Shown here: piece by piece, positions 10,597-20,370 of the stretch
How positions within the stretch are numbered: the stretch's first letter is position 1
Layout of the letters: each line of letters begins with the position of its first letter
Source of the DNA: a virus
IMG/VR virus record: IMGVR_UViG_3300042485_000830
Coordinates: 1 to 48,500 of that record
Direction: 5' to 3' (one strand)
Length of the DNA stretch: 48,500 nt
Made by a program: the position numbers and the translations under genes
Notes under the pieces: model-generated
The model's input: only the letters and a program-made list of their open reading frames with translations
Databases searched by the model: none
Told to the model about the DNA's origin: nothing

Positions 10597-12045
10597 GAGG
10601 CTCCGGACGAAGAGATCCTAAAGCTGGAGTTGCGGCTTGCACAGATAGAAGCGCGAGAAGGTGCTAGGAATGACTTTCTGGCGTTCGTCAGGTACGTGTG
10701 GCCCAGCTTCATTTGCGGCGAACACCATAAGATCATGGCCAAGAAGTTCCAGGACTTGGTCCATGGCGACCTAAAACGTGTAGTTATTAATATTGCACCG
10801 CGTCATGGTAAGTCAGAGCTCACTTCTTATCTGTTTCTCGCCTGGTTAATGGGCCAAAAACCGGACTCCAAGATCATTCAGGCTACGCACACGGGCGAGT
10901 TAGCCCAGAGGTTTGGCCGTAAGGTGCGAAATCTGATGGATTCGGAAGAGTACAAGCAGATTTTCCCTGAAGTTTTGCTTGCGGCGGACTCAAAAGCAGC
11001 CGGTCGGTGGGAGACGAACAAGGGTGGGGAATATTTTGCCGCTGGTGTAGGGGGTGCAATGACCGGTCGGGGTGCGGATTTCTTGGTCATTGACGATCCG
11101 CACTCGGAACAAGACGCATTGTCGGAGACGGCGATGGAAAATTGCTACGATTGGTACACGGCAGGCCCTCGTCAGCGTCTCCAGCCGGGTGGTCGCATCC
11201 TAATTGTGATGACCCGGTGGTCCAAGGTTGACTTAACTGGTCGGGTATTAGTGGACCAGGCCAAAAACCCCATGTCTGACAAGTGGGAGGTCATTGAATT
11301 CCCGGCAATCATGCCGTCTGGCAAGCCTTGTTGGCCAGAATTTTGGAAAGTGGACGATTTACTGCGTGTCAAGGCCGCTTTGCCGGTCTCAAACTGGAAT
11401 GCGCAGTGGATGCAGAACCCTACTGCCGAGGAAGGGGCGATTTTTAAGCGGGAGTGGTGGAAAGTTTGGCCCCACGACAATATTCCGAAGCTCAAGTACG
11501 TGATCCAGAGCTATGACACGGCGTATTCCAAGAAAGAATCGGCGGATTTTTCTGCAATTACGACTTGGGGTGTGTTTGAGCCCATTGAGGGTGAGGAAGA
11601 CAACCTGATTTTGCTGGATGCGAAGAAAGGTCGGTGGGATTTTCCAGAGTTAAAGCGTGAGGCGATGAATTTGTACAAATTCTGGGACCCGGACTGCGTG
11701 TTGATTGAAGCGAAAGCGTCTGGTATGCCATTGACACAGGAATTGAGACGAACGGGCATTCCTGTTGTAAACTACTCGCCTGGTGGGCGAAGATCTGGTA
11801 CGGATAAAATCAGCAGAGCGAACTCTGTGTCGCCGGTTTTTGAGGCGGGATTCGTGTGGGCGCCTGACGAACCGTGGGCCGAGGACCTTGTTGAGGAAAT
11901 GGCGGAATTTCCTTATGGAGCAAATGACGACTTGACAGATTCAACGGTTCAGGCGGTAATACGGTTTAGACAGGGGAACTTTCTGCAGTTGCCCAGTGAC
12001 TTCATTGAGGAATCGGTGGGCCCCCAATCCTATGAGTACTATTAA
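10579..12045 (+). CDS. terL: terminase large subunit
   Basis: 488 residues if translation starts at TTG 10579, which has AAAGGGAA at good spacing; the longer frame from 10507 overlaps the promoter. N-terminal ATPase: Walker A APRHGKSE (about residues 73-80), Walker B FLVIDD (about 168-173) and the coupling region PRQRLQPGGRILIVMTRW. C-terminal RNase-H-like nuclease: SYDTAYSKK with the first Asp, VLIEAKASG, and the last acidic group near NDDLTDST. It pumps DNA into the prohead with TerS and cuts the concatemer. The first codons form a parS palindrome. Confidence 0.9.
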   Translation: MFHVKQEAPDEEILKLELRLAQIEAREGARNDFLAFVRYVWPSFICGEHHKIMAKKFQDLVHGDLKRVVINIAPRHGKSELTSYLFLAWLMGQKPDSKIIQATHTGELAQRFGRKVRNLMDSEEYKQIFPEVLLAADSKAAGRWETNKGGEYFAAGVGGAMTGRGADFLVIDDPHSEQDALSETAMENCYDWYTAGPRQRLQPGGRILIVMTRWSKVDLTGRVLVDQAKNPMSDKWEVIEFPAIMPSGKPCWPEFWKVDDLLRVKAALPVSNWNAQWMQNPTAEEGAIFKREWWKVWPHDNIPKLKYVIQSYDTAYSKKESADFSAITTWGVFEPIEGEEDNLILLDAKKGRWDFPELKREAMNLYKFWDPDCVLIEAKASGMPLTQELRRTGIPVVNYSPGGRRSGTDKISRANSVSPVFEAGFVWAPDEPWAEDLVEEMAEFPYGANDDLTDSTVQAVIRFRQGNFLQLPSDFIEESVGPQSYEYY

Positions 12046-12047
12046 GT

Positions 12048-14690
12048 ATGGCACAACAGAGTAGCCCTGACATTAATCAGATTCTATCTACCATTAGGCA
12101 GGTAGAGTCTAGCAATGACTATGGCGCACAGGCCAAGGGGTCATCTGCTTCTGGTGCGTATCAGTTTATTGACAGTACGTGGCAGGCTTCGACAAAGAAA
12201 TCTGGTTTGGGCACGGAGTACGCGAGGGCCAAGGACGCTCCTCCTGAGGTCCAAGACGCGGTGGCCGCGTTTGCTGTTCGCGACATCTTGAATCGCGCTG
12301 GTGGTGATGTGGCAAAGGTTCCGCTGGTGTGGTATACGGGCAACCCCGAGGGTCGGATGACTGAGGATGCCATAAGAGCCAATCAGGGCTTGACTGCGGA
12401 CAAGTATCAGCAGAAGTGGTTGTCGGTACTGGGTGGTGGTGCGACTACTAGACAAGCTTCAACACAGAAACAGGCTCCACGGACCACGGCCCAAGGACCA
12501 AAGCAGATAGGTGCGCGGGTGGCGTCGGCGTTTAATCCTGGCGACTTGCCGAGCAGTTACACGTCTGCGTTGGCGTTGAATTATCTGGCTGACACGGACC
12601 CTGAGGGTGTGACCATGAGCAAGGTCAACGAGATGTTGACCGAGATGATGGAAGATGGTGGCGGTGCGGCAAAGCCTGCGGGCGGGAAGATATTGCAACA
12701 GTTCGCACAGGCAAAAAGTGCCGATCCGTTCCAGTTTGTGTTGCAGCAAGAAGAGCCTGCCCAGCCCAAACAGCGTGCTGTGCCGAGAATGCCTAAGATG
12801 TTTGCTGACGGTGGCGAAGTAGACTATAACCAGATGGCAGAGCAGATGACGGTTGGAACACTGCCCACGGACCAAAAGCCAGCGGGTCAGGTGTTTCAGA
12901 ATATTGGGCGGGATATCGTTCGCGGGGCGCAGTATCTGCCGTATGACTTAGCGGGTGCTCCGGTGGACATTGCCACGATGGCGATGAGGCCGTTTGGGTA
13001 CAACGTCGAGAAACCTGTGGGTGGCAGTGAGTACCTGATTGAGAAAGCTCGGCAGGCTGGGATTGCCCAGGCGCCCACGGGCTCAGCTGCAGAAACTGCC
13101 ACTCGTATTGGCATGGGCTTCGTGAACCCTGCTGCGGTGGCAAGGCAGATTCCAAAAGGTATCGCGGCGATTGAAAAGGGCGCAGAGACATTGGGTACGG
13201 GCGCGGTGCGTGCGATTACCGGCAAACCCGAGATCACGACAGAGCAGATATATCAGGCCATGGCGGAGCCTCAGGGCATTATGAAGTTGGGCACACCTGC
13301 TATTTCTCGTATGCCAGGTGGCACATTCGTGGAAAACCCACAGTCTCGACTGACGCAAATGCTTAGTCGTACTGCGGAAAAGGCAGAGCGGTACGCTGAA
13401 GGGGATCCTGAAAAAGCTGTGGCAGCCATGGAAATGTTTACTAAAAAAGCCGCTGACTTTTATAAAAAGCGTGCTGGTAGCGTTGATGATGAATTGAAGC
13501 AAGAATTGTTGTCTGGCCGTATTAAATTGCCAGAAGACATGGATAAAGTGTTTCCAAAATATTTATTGGAAAACGCACGTAAAGGTGACATTAGCGCATT
13601 ACGAGATTTTGAACAACGGTATGACGAAATGTTAGGCCTAGAACAAAAACTCTTATTACCTAAAGAGCGTACAGGGACTGCCTATGACATAAACCAAGAA
13701 CTTCGTCAGAACATTGAGCAGGGCATGCTGTATCAATTTAAATCCTCTCCAGAGTTAATTCCAGACGATCTTCTCCGTAAGCTAACTAACAAAGAACCGA
13801 AAGACGTAAGAGATCGGATAAAAGAAAATCCAGAGTATTTTTCTGTAGTGCTAGAACCAAAAATTAAAAAAATAATAAATATAAATGCGGAAACAGTAAC
13901 TCCAGAAGAGCTAGCTACGTATCCTTCTACTTATGCGGCTTATCAATCCCAGAGGTTATCTCCTAATGAGTTAGAGGCCGTTAAACGCAATCAACCTCTT
14001 ATGGATTTGAACACTAACTACCCAGAGTTATTTGGTTACGACATAGATCTATTAGCAAAACAAGCAGGCAAAATGAGTACCCAAGAACTTAAGGATATTA
14101 ATTTTGCTACGTTTGTTACGAGAGCAACCAGACTTGCTGTTAAAGAAAAAACTTTGGAGGCTCAAGCAGAACAACTTACAGAAGCAGTAAAAAAGAACAA
14201 ACCAATAGATTCAAAATTAACTTTGTTTGGTACGGAAAATTTTTTAGCTCTTCCAGAGGGTTTTTCTTGGAGAAAAGTTACTGATCCAGATGCGACAATT
14301 TTGCAATCTGCTATGATGGATAATTCTATTAAAGGCTATGCAAAACAGGGTACCTATGGGCCCTTTGGTAATGGCCGAAAGTCATTAGAAAGTGGAGATG
14401 TAGAACTTTACGTGTTGTATAACAAACAAAACCTACCCGTAACTAATGTAGAAATGGTAAAAGGACTAAAATCCGGTACCTTCTCAATGCGTCAAGCACA
14501 GGGAAATGGCCCATTATCTGGAAACGTTGTGCCAAATGATTATCTTCCGCAGTTGAAGGCACTCATTAACAGGACTCAACCCGCAGATTTACCGTTTGAA
14601 GTTTCTAGAGAATTACGTTATATCGATGCCCCAGAAGGCTTTGCCAAGGGTGGCATGGTAGATAAACCTTTATATGATCGGGCACAGTAA
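12048..14690 (+). CDS. ejection-type polyprotein with lytic transglycosylase domain
   Basis: 880 residues. Residues 8-75 are a lysozyme-like transglycosylase domain: catalytic Glu20 in IRQVESSNDYGAQ and SGAYQFIDSTWQ. A proline/glutamine linker leads to MFADGGEVDYNQMA (around 250), then helical parts. Residues about 715-850 (FSWRKVTDPDAT; VELYVLYNKQNLPVTNVEMV; FSMRQAQGNGPLSG) recall PcfJ-like domains. The tail is FAKGGMVDKPLYDRAQ. The DNA from about 13430 to 14600 is clearly more AT-rich than either end, suggesting an acquired middle part. It is probably a virion protein that opens peptidoglycan during DNA entry. The stop overlaps the portal start (TAATGG). Confidence 0.7.
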   Translation: MAQQSSPDINQILSTIRQVESSNDYGAQAKGSSASGAYQFIDSTWQASTKKSGLGTEYARAKDAPPEVQDAVAAFAVRDILNRAGGDVAKVPLVWYTGNPEGRMTEDAIRANQGLTADKYQQKWLSVLGGGATTRQASTQKQAPRTTAQGPKQIGARVASAFNPGDLPSSYTSALALNYLADTDPEGVTMSKVNEMLTEMMEDGGGAAKPAGGKILQQFAQAKSADPFQFVLQQEEPAQPKQRAVPRMPKMFADGGEVDYNQMAEQMTVGTLPTDQKPAGQVFQNIGRDIVRGAQYLPYDLAGAPVDIATMAMRPFGYNVEKPVGGSEYLIEKARQAGIAQAPTGSAAETATRIGMGFVNPAAVARQIPKGIAAIEKGAETLGTGAVRAITGKPEITTEQIYQAMAEPQGIMKLGTPAISRMPGGTFVENPQSRLTQMLSRTAEKAERYAEGDPEKAVAAMEMFTKKAADFYKKRAGSVDDELKQELLSGRIKLPEDMDKVFPKYLLENARKGDISALRDFEQRYDEMLGLEQKLLLPKERTGTAYDINQELRQNIEQGMLYQFKSSPELIPDDLLRKLTNKEPKDVRDRIKENPEYFSVVLEPKIKKIININAETVTPEELATYPSTYAAYQSQRLSPNELEAVKRNQPLMDLNTNYPELFGYDIDLLAKQAGKMSTQELKDINFATFVTRATRLAVKEKTLEAQAEQLTEAVKKNKPIDSKLTLFGTENFLALPEGFSWRKVTDPDATILQSAMMDNSIKGYAKQGTYGPFGNGRKSLESGDVELYVLYNKQNLPVTNVEMVKGLKSGTFSMRQAQGNGPLSGNVVPNDYLPQLKALINRTQPADLPFEVSRELRYIDAPEGFAKGGMVDKPLYDRAQ

Positions 14691-17098
14691 TGGCCAAGAA
14701 AAATACATTGAACAACATCGAAAAAGCTCTAACCGCTTCTGACTTGCCCATGGGTGAGGAAGTGGATGTGGAGATTGAAGAAGAGGTGTTGCCAGAAGAA
14801 GAGATGATTAGCGTTGAGATCGACGAAGACGGTGGCGCAACAATAAGCGTTGGCGAAGAGGAAGAGGAAGAAGTCGAGACCAAGCACTATCAGAACTTGG
14901 CTGAAAAGATTGACCAAAGCGATTTGACGGACATTGGCGCCGAGATCCTTGAGCTGTTCGACTCGGACATTGCCTCTAGAGAAGAGTGGGAGAGAACCTA
15001 CTCTGAGGGATTGAAGAACCTGGGGTTCCAGTACGAAGTACGCACCAAGCCCTTCCGTGGGGCCTCTGGCGTTACGGTGCCTTTACTGACAGAAGCCATT
15101 ACGCAGTTCTCAGCGCAGGCCATGAAAGAACTCATGCCCTCGGGCGGGCCCGTGCGCACGCAGGTGATTGGCACGAGCAACCGTAAACGTGAGCAGCAGG
15201 CCGATCGGGTCAAGACGTTTATGAACTACGAGATCACCACGGTCATGAAAGAGTACACGCCAGACTTCGACCAGATGCTCTGGTACGTGGGCTATGGTGG
15301 GTCGGCCTTCAAAAAAGTTTATTTCGACAAGAATAAGAACCGTTGCGTGTCCCCATTTATTTTGCCTGACAACTTTGTCATGCCTTATCATGGGTCGAGC
15401 AATCCTTGGGAAAACGAGCGTTGCATCCAGGTTGTCCCGATGTCCGCCAACGACCTTCGTAAGAACCAGGTCAATGGCACGTACTTAGATATTGATTTGG
15501 GTGAGGCACCAGTCACTCCCCGTGAGACACCAATAACCCAAGCGGAAGACCGAGTATCTGGCCAAACCCCGGGGTACATGGACGAGGAATATACGCTCTT
15601 GGAAGCGCATATCCTCATGGACATCCCAGGGTTCGAGGACAAGAACGGGATCAAAAAGCCTTACATCATCACTCTGGATAAGGACAGCGGCAAGGTTCTG
15701 TCTATCTACCGTAACTGGAACGAGGACGATGAAACGTGCTGCCCGGAGCAGTATTACGTGCATTACATGTTCTTACCGGGCCCGGGATGCATGGGCTATG
15801 GTCTGGTACACCTGATTGGCAACCTGAATAAGGCGGCCACTTCTGCGCTGCGTCAATTGCTGGATGCTGGAACGCTGTCAAACCTCCCAGCGGGATTTAA
15901 GGCTCGTGGTCTGCGGATCGCGGACGATGATCAGCCGTTGCAGCCAGGTGAGTGGCGAGACATTGATGCGGGTGGGGCGGAGCTATCGAGCTCGCTGCTA
16001 CCCCTGCCGTACAAGGAGCCAAGTCAGACGCTCTATACCCTGATGGGGTTCTGTATTGACAGTGGTCGCAGATTAGCCAGCATTGCTGACATGCAGGTTG
16101 GGGACGGTAACCAACAGGCCGCAGTTGGTACAACAATGGCATTGTTAGAAAAGGGTGCCAATGTTATGTCGGGCATCCACAAGCGGCTGCACTATGCGCA
16201 AAAGCTTGAGTTTGAGTTGATGGCAAAGTGCTTTGCCAAGTATCTGCCAGACGAGTATCCATTTGACGTGCCGGGTGGCAATAGGAAGATTTTCCGGGAA
16301 GACTTTGACAGCCGGGTGGATGTGCTGCCCGTGGCTGACCCCAATATCTACTCGAGCGCCCAGCGGATCATGATGGCCCAGACCCAGTTGCAGTTGGCCC
16401 AGTCTGCACCGCAGATGCACAATATGTATGAGGCCTACCGCCGTATGTACGAGGCCCTTGGAGCACGGGACATCGACATGATCTTGAATTATGACGATAG
16501 CCAAGAACCACGGCCGAAAGATCCGGCTACGGAAAACGCAGAAGCCATTGACGGCAAGAAATTAAAGGCATTTGCTGGGCAGCAGCATGACGCTCATATT
16601 GTGAGCCACATGTTGCAGGGCATGAGCCCGATTGTCCAAGGAAACCCGATGGCGGCAACTACGCTGACCAAGCACATTCTTGAGCACGTCCGGATTAAGG
16701 CCGAGGAGCAGGTAGAGGCCCAGATCTTTGCTGAGTACGGCCCAGAGAATAAGGCCGTAGTTTCTGACATGCAGAAGGAAGCCATGGTTGCCATGCTGGT
16801 GGCTCAAGGGATGAGCGAGCTTCGCCAACTGTCTCAGCAACTGTCTGGAGAGGGAGCGCCTGATCCGTTAGTACAGTTGAAGGAGAAGGAACTGGCCCAG
16901 CGGGCTCAGGTTGACCAGGCCCGGGTACAGAATGAACAACAGAAGATTGCGCAAAACGCGCAGGCTCTGCAACAAAAGACTGCTATCGATCAACAACGGA
17001 TTGCGTCAAACGAAGATATTGCCGGTACAAAGGCAGATATTGCTATGATGCGCCTAGAACAAACGGAGAGACAAAATGCCGCTCAAGAAAGGCAGTAG
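14690..17098 (+). CDS. portal protein
   Basis: 802 residues, the size of podovirus portals. Very acidic N-terminal extension (residues 20-65), then the portal core with [66 protein letters not shown] and [21 protein letters not shown] glutamine-rich helical C-terminus ([19 protein letters not shown]) would form the barrel region. Forms the dodecameric channel at the capsid vertex, docking the terminase and later the neck. It follows the large terminase and ejection protein in the order usual for podoviruses. Confidence 0.85.
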   Translation: MAKKNTLNNIEKALTASDLPMGEEVDVEIEEEVLPEEEMISVEIDEDGGATISVGEEEEEEVETKHYQNLAEKIDQSDLTDIGAEILELFDSDIASREEWERTYSEGLKNLGFQYEVRTKPFRGASGVTVPLLTEAITQFSAQAMKELMPSGGPVRTQVIGTSNRKREQQADRVKTFMNYEITTVMKEYTPDFDQMLWYVGYGGSAFKKVYFDKNKNRCVSPFILPDNFVMPYHGSSNPWENERCIQVVPMSANDLRKNQVNGTYLDIDLGEAPVTPRETPITQAEDRVSGQTPGYMDEEYTLLEAHILMDIPGFEDKNGIKKPYIITLDKDSGKVLSIYRNWNEDDETCCPEQYYVHYMFLPGPGCMGYGLVHLIGNLNKAATSALRQLLDAGTLSNLPAGFKARGLRIADDDQPLQPGEWRDIDAGGAELSSSLLPLPYKEPSQTLYTLMGFCIDSGRRLASIADMQVGDGNQQAAVGTTMALLEKGANVMSGIHKRLHYAQKLEFELMAKCFAKYLPDEYPFDVPGGNRKIFREDFDSRVDVLPVADPNIYSSAQRIMMAQTQLQLAQSAPQMHNMYEAYRRMYEALGARDIDMILNYDDSQEPRPKDPATENAEAIDGKKLKAFAGQQHDAHIVSHMLQGMSPIVQGNPMAATTLTKHILEHVRIKAEEQVEAQIFAEYGPENKAVVSDMQKEAMVAMLVAQGMSELRQLSQQLSGEGAPDPLVQLKEKELAQRAQVDQARVQNEQQKIAQNAQALQQKTAIDQQRIASNEDIAGTKADIAMMRLEQTERQNAAQERQ

Positions 17099-17324
17099 CC
17101 AAAAGACCATCAGCGGAAACATTTCCGAGATGGTCAGTAAGTACAAAAAGTCTGGGTCCATCGGCACCAGCAAACCCGCCAGTAAGAAAAAGGCGGTCAA
17201 ACAGGCCGTTGCTATTGCCCTGTCTAAGGCTGGAAAGTCCAAGAAAATGAGTAAAGGCGGGGTTCTCGGGCCCGTGCGCGAGGTAATGCGCAAAGACGCC
17301 AAAGTGCCAACCAAAATCTATTAG
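17076..17324 (+). CDS. small basic protein, DUF6496-like
   Basis: 82 residues, strongly basic. [19 protein letters not shown] (about 39-57) is the hallmark of DUF6496 proteins often found beside phage portal genes, and it also carries the SKGGV motif seen in other virion proteins here. GGAGAG precedes the start, which lies inside the end of the portal gene. Possibly a DNA- or capsid-associated minor protein. Confidence 0.65.
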   Translation: MPLKKGSSQKTISGNISEMVSKYKKSGSIGTSKPASKKKAVKQAVAIALSKAGKSKKMSKGGVLGPVREVMRKDAKVPTKIY

Positions 17325-17333
17325 GAGCAAAAA

Positions 17334-17636
17334 ATGCCTATGTATCGCAAACCAACACCGAAAGAACGCCAAAAAATAGGAATGGCCCGTAAAAAGACCA
17401 TCCAAGGCATGCAGGGGGAAAAGGACATGCTTTCCCGTATTTCTACAACCTCGGCAAAAACTGCCCGTGATGAATATAAAATGGGTCGAAAGATGATGGA
17501 AGAGGTTCCCGCAGAGGCCCGCGCGTACGAGGCCGAAGAGGGAAATCCTGGCGTGGGGACATACAAAGCTGGCGGGATAGTAAGCGTCCGTGGTCAGGGA
17601 GCCGCCCGCAAAACTAAGGGATGCAAGATCACTTAA
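17334..17636 (+). CDS. small conserved phage protein with AGG motif tail
   Basis: 100 residues; basic N-terminus, helical middle, and a C-terminus YKAGGIVSVRGQGAARKTKG that I recognise as a recurring tail in aquatic podovirus proteins. AGGAG before the ATG. Its stop overlaps the start of the next gene. Role unknown; the tail motif suggests a shared interaction or packaging signal. Confidence 0.6.
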   Translation: MPMYRKPTPKERQKIGMARKKTIQGMQGEKDMLSRISTTSAKTARDEYKMGRKMMEEVPAEARAYEAEEGNPGVGTYKAGGIVSVRGQGAARKTKGCKIT

Positions 17637-17821
17637 TGGAACAGGCCTTTGAGAAGTTATTAAAACTCATCCGATCTCGTAAACACGAGATCGGCGAGCA
17701 AATGATTTACGGCGGCATAAAGGACATGGAGCACTACCGAGAGCAGGTAGGCCATGTCAAGGCCCTGCAACTCGTAGAAGACGAGATGATGAAAATACTG
17801 ACGAAAGTAGAAAGCGACTAA
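17636..17821 (+). CDS. small helical protein (61 aa)
   Basis: 61 residues from the ATG in TAATG at 17636 (an earlier ATG at 17621 has a ribosome-binding site too close). All helix: EQAFEKLLKLIRSRKHEIGE and DMEHYREQVGHVKALQLVED. It is of the type of small conserved proteins between portal and scaffold in podoviruses. No activity known. Confidence 0.6.
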   Translation: MEQAFEKLLKLIRSRKHEIGEQMIYGGIKDMEHYREQVGHVKALQLVEDEMMKILTKVESD

Positions 17822-17837
17822 GTATTAACCCTAACCT

Positions 17838-17853
17838 CGTGGTGGATGCCACG
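17838..17853 (+). other. short hairpin upstream of the GroES-like gene
   Basis: CGTGG-tggatg-CCACG (17838-17853) in the 50-bp gap before the ATG at 17872, with GGAG following. No T-run; may shape translation of the co-chaperonin mRNA. Confidence 0.4.
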
Positions 17854-17871
17854 CAATAATGGAGAAATTAG

Positions 17872-18324
17872 ATGGCAGAAGAAATGACTGCACTGCAGAA
17901 AAAGTGGGCCGAGGAACGTGCTGCACAGCAGGAGGTGGAAGTAAAGGAAGAAGAAAGTCTGCGTCCAGAGAACATGGACCAGAGCGTAATCGACCGGATA
18001 CCCAAGCCTACTGGTTGGCGCATTGTTGTTTTACCTTTCCGTCCACCCAAAAAGACCAAGAGCGGTATCGTTTTGGCCGAACAGGTTGTAGATAGGCAAA
18101 ACCTAGCCACTGTCTGTGGGTACGTTGTCTCTGTGGGCGAACTAGCCTATGGCGATACGGAGAAGTTCCCGAACGGACCGTGGTGCAAGAAAGGTGACTG
18201 GATTGTCTTTGGCCGATATGCCGGTGCTCGCATTGGTATAGATGGCGGAGAGATTCGGATACTCAACGACGACGAGGTTTTGGCAACTATTGCCGACCCC
18301 GAAGACCTAGTACACATGGTTTAA
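17872..18324 (+). CDS. GroES-like co-chaperonin
   Basis: 150 residues. After a charged 40-residue extension comes a Cpn10-type domain: PTGWRIVVLPFRPPKKTKSG (46-65, with the mobile-loop region after it), VCGYVVSVGELAYG, KKGDWIVFGRYAG and the end INDDEVLATI-like LNDDEVLATIADP. In phages such proteins (T4 gp31 is the classic case) replace host GroES so that host GroEL folds the capsid protein. Its place between portal and scaffold fits that role. GGAG before the start. Confidence 0.8.
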   Translation: MAEEMTALQKKWAEERAAQQEVEVKEEESLRPENMDQSVIDRIPKPTGWRIVVLPFRPPKKTKSGIVLAEQVVDRQNLATVCGYVVSVGELAYGDTEKFPNGPWCKKGDWIVFGRYAGARIGIDGGEIRILNDDEVLATIADPEDLVHMV

Positions 18325-18336
18325 GGAGAAACTACC

Positions 18337-19290
18337 ATGCCTGAAAACGAAGAAATAGAACAGGTCCAAGTCCCATCAGGGGATGACCAATTGGAATTCA
18401 ATCTGGGCGAAGGCGAACAGGGCGCCGAGATTGAGATCTCAGAAGACGGAAAAGCGGAAATAAAGGAGCCTGAAGCCGCTGCTGTGGTCGAGGAGAAACC
18501 GGCAAAAAAAGCCGATGACAACCAAGATCACGAGGAATACAGCGCCAAGGTCAAGAAGCGTATTGAGAAAATGACCGCCAAACTGCGTGAAGCAGAGCGT
18601 CGGGAACAAGCCGCTTTAGAGTATGCCAAGCAAATCCAGGCCAATCTTCAAGCTGCCCAAAGTCGGGTTCAGACGCTTGACGACGGCTATTTGCATGAAT
18701 ATAAGGGCCGGGTGGACTCTCAGCTAGCTATTGCTGAGGCAAACCTGCAAGACGCAGTTGAGCGTGGAGACGGAAAAGGTGTGGTAGAGGCCCAAAAGCT
18801 TTTATCCCAGCTTATGATTCAGCAAGAAAAGCTGACTCAGGCCACGGCACAACGGCAAAGAACCCCACAGCAAGCCCCTGTCCAGCAGTATGCTCCGCAA
18901 CCCCAGTACCAGCAGCCCGCTCCAGCCCCCCGCCCAGATGAAAAGGCGGAACGTTGGGCCGAGGATAATGAATGGTTTGGGAGCGACACGGTTATGACCC
19001 ACGCAGCCTTTGGTGTTCATTCACAATTACAAGAAGAAGGATTTGACTTGTCAAGTGATGAATACTATGATGAGTTAAATCGGAGAATCCGTAAGGAGTT
19101 TCCGCACAAGTTTAAAAAGGCTCAGGTAGACACCACCCGCAATATCGCCCCCGGTGTCGCACCTGCAACTCGCGGTACTTCCGTGAGTCCGAACGGGCGC
19201 AGGACCATCAAACTAACACCTAGTGAAGTGGCCATTGCAAGGAAAATAGGTGTCCCCCTGGAAGAGTACGCTAAGTACGTAAGGAGATAA
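18337..19290 (+). CDS. scaffolding protein
   Basis: 317 residues. Very acidic N-terminus (EISEDGKAEIKEPEAAAVVE), a central coiled coil (about 60-170: KRIEKMTAKLREAERREQAA onward), a Gln/Pro-rich linker, then a C-terminal basic domain. This is the composition and place (just upstream of the decoration and capsid genes) of phage scaffolds; the C-terminal domain would contact the capsid protein. AAGGAG before the start. Confidence 0.75.
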   Translation: MPENEEIEQVQVPSGDDQLEFNLGEGEQGAEIEISEDGKAEIKEPEAAAVVEEKPAKKADDNQDHEEYSAKVKKRIEKMTAKLREAERREQAALEYAKQIQANLQAAQSRVQTLDDGYLHEYKGRVDSQLAIAEANLQDAVERGDGKGVVEAQKLLSQLMIQQEKLTQATAQRQRTPQQAPVQQYAPQPQYQQPAPAPRPDEKAERWAEDNEWFGSDTVMTHAAFGVHSQLQEEGFDLSSDEYYDELNRRIRKEFPHKFKKAQVDTTRNIAPGVAPATRGTSVSPNGRRTIKLTPSEVAIARKIGVPLEEYAKYVRR

Positions 19291-19292
19291 AC

Positions 19293-19772
19293 ATGACTGA
19301 GCAAGTGAAAATCGATAGAACTACTCGTGCGGCTGCAACCCGTCAAAAAACGGAGCGTCGCAAGGCATGGATACGTCCTTCTGACTTAGATGCGCCTCCC
19401 GCACCTCCTGGATATGAGCATCGTTGGATTCGTAAAGAAGCTTCTGGTGTAGATGACAGCAAGAACGTTGCAGGCAAACTCCGCGAGGGGTATGAACTGG
19501 TTCGAGCTGAAGAACACCCAGACTTCATCGTTCCCTCGATTACAAACGGCGTACACGCTGGCGTCATTGGCGTTGGCGACATGTTGCTGGCCAGAATCCC
19601 AGAAGAGACTGCGCAGGAGCGTAGAGAGTACTACGAACAGCGGACTAGTGATCAGATTCAGGCTGTTGACAATGACTTGATGAAAAGTAACGCTCACGAC
19701 ACCATGCGTGTAGTCAAGCCAGAACGGCAGTCAAGGATTACCTTTGGTGGCCCTCGTAAGGCCGAAGACTAA
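19293..19772 (+). CDS. conserved head-region protein (159 aa)
   Basis: 159 residues between scaffold and decoration genes. Basic N-terminus, then GYEHRWIRKEASGVDDSKNV, GYELVRAEEHP and a glycine/isoleucine stretch VIGVGDMLLARIPEE. Such proteins are regularly found at this place in podoviruses; likely a head-assembly partner. No catalytic motif is seen. Confidence 0.6.
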   Translation: MTEQVKIDRTTRAAATRQKTERRKAWIRPSDLDAPPAPPGYEHRWIRKEASGVDDSKNVAGKLREGYELVRAEEHPDFIVPSITNGVHAGVIGVGDMLLARIPEETAQERREYYEQRTSDQIQAVDNDLMKSNAHDTMRVVKPERQSRITFGGPRKAED

Positions 19773-19792
19773 ACTTTTTAAGGAAGATTCAA

Positions 19793-20368
19793 ATGGCTAA
19801 CGTTAATAAGCCTTTTGGTTTTCGTCCTGTCGGCAAAGTCGGCAGTAACTACGATAACCAAGGTCTAACGCAGTACAAGATCTCCAACAACTACGGTACC
19901 GCCCTGTATCAAGGCGATTCTGTAAAATTGTCTGGAGGATATTTAGCAATCGCAACCACCGGCGCAGCAATTGTCGGTGTATTCCAGGGCTGCTACTACG
20001 TGGATCCCACGACCGGCAAACCCACCTGGAAAAACTACTATCCCGGCAGCATTGTTCAGGATGGTATTGTAGCCCTTGTCAACGACGATCCTAACGCTCA
20101 GTTTGTAGTACAGTGCTCCGGCATTGCTGCTGCTACTTGCGTTGGCCGTAATGCTGATTTGGATACCGCTGTAGCAGGTAGTTCAACCACTGGCCAGTCC
20201 GGTCAGCAAGTTGGTGTTCCCGCTACTGGTAACGCTACGTATCCGTGGAAAGTTGTTGGCGTGTATGAAGACGCAGAAGACAATGATGTTACTGCTGCTT
20301 ACGCTAATCTCATCGTTATCCCGAATAACCACCTCTACAAAGGTGGCACGGGCACTGCAGGAGTTTAA
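19793..20368 (+). CDS. decoration-type head protein
   Basis: 191 residues: MANVNKPFGFRPVGKVG start, β-rich, glycine/threonine-rich, no charged coils. The N-terminal NKPFGFRPVG is typical of head decoration or cement-like proteins next to capsid genes. AGGAAG before the ATG. Confidence 0.65.
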   Translation: MANVNKPFGFRPVGKVGSNYDNQGLTQYKISNNYGTALYQGDSVKLSGGYLAIATTGAAIVGVFQGCYYVDPTTGKPTWKNYYPGSIVQDGIVALVNDDPNAQFVVQCSGIAAATCVGRNADLDTAVAGSSTTGQSGQQVGVPATGNATYPWKVVGVYEDAEDNDVTAAYANLIVIPNNHLYKGGTGTAGV

Positions 20369-20370
20369 TC

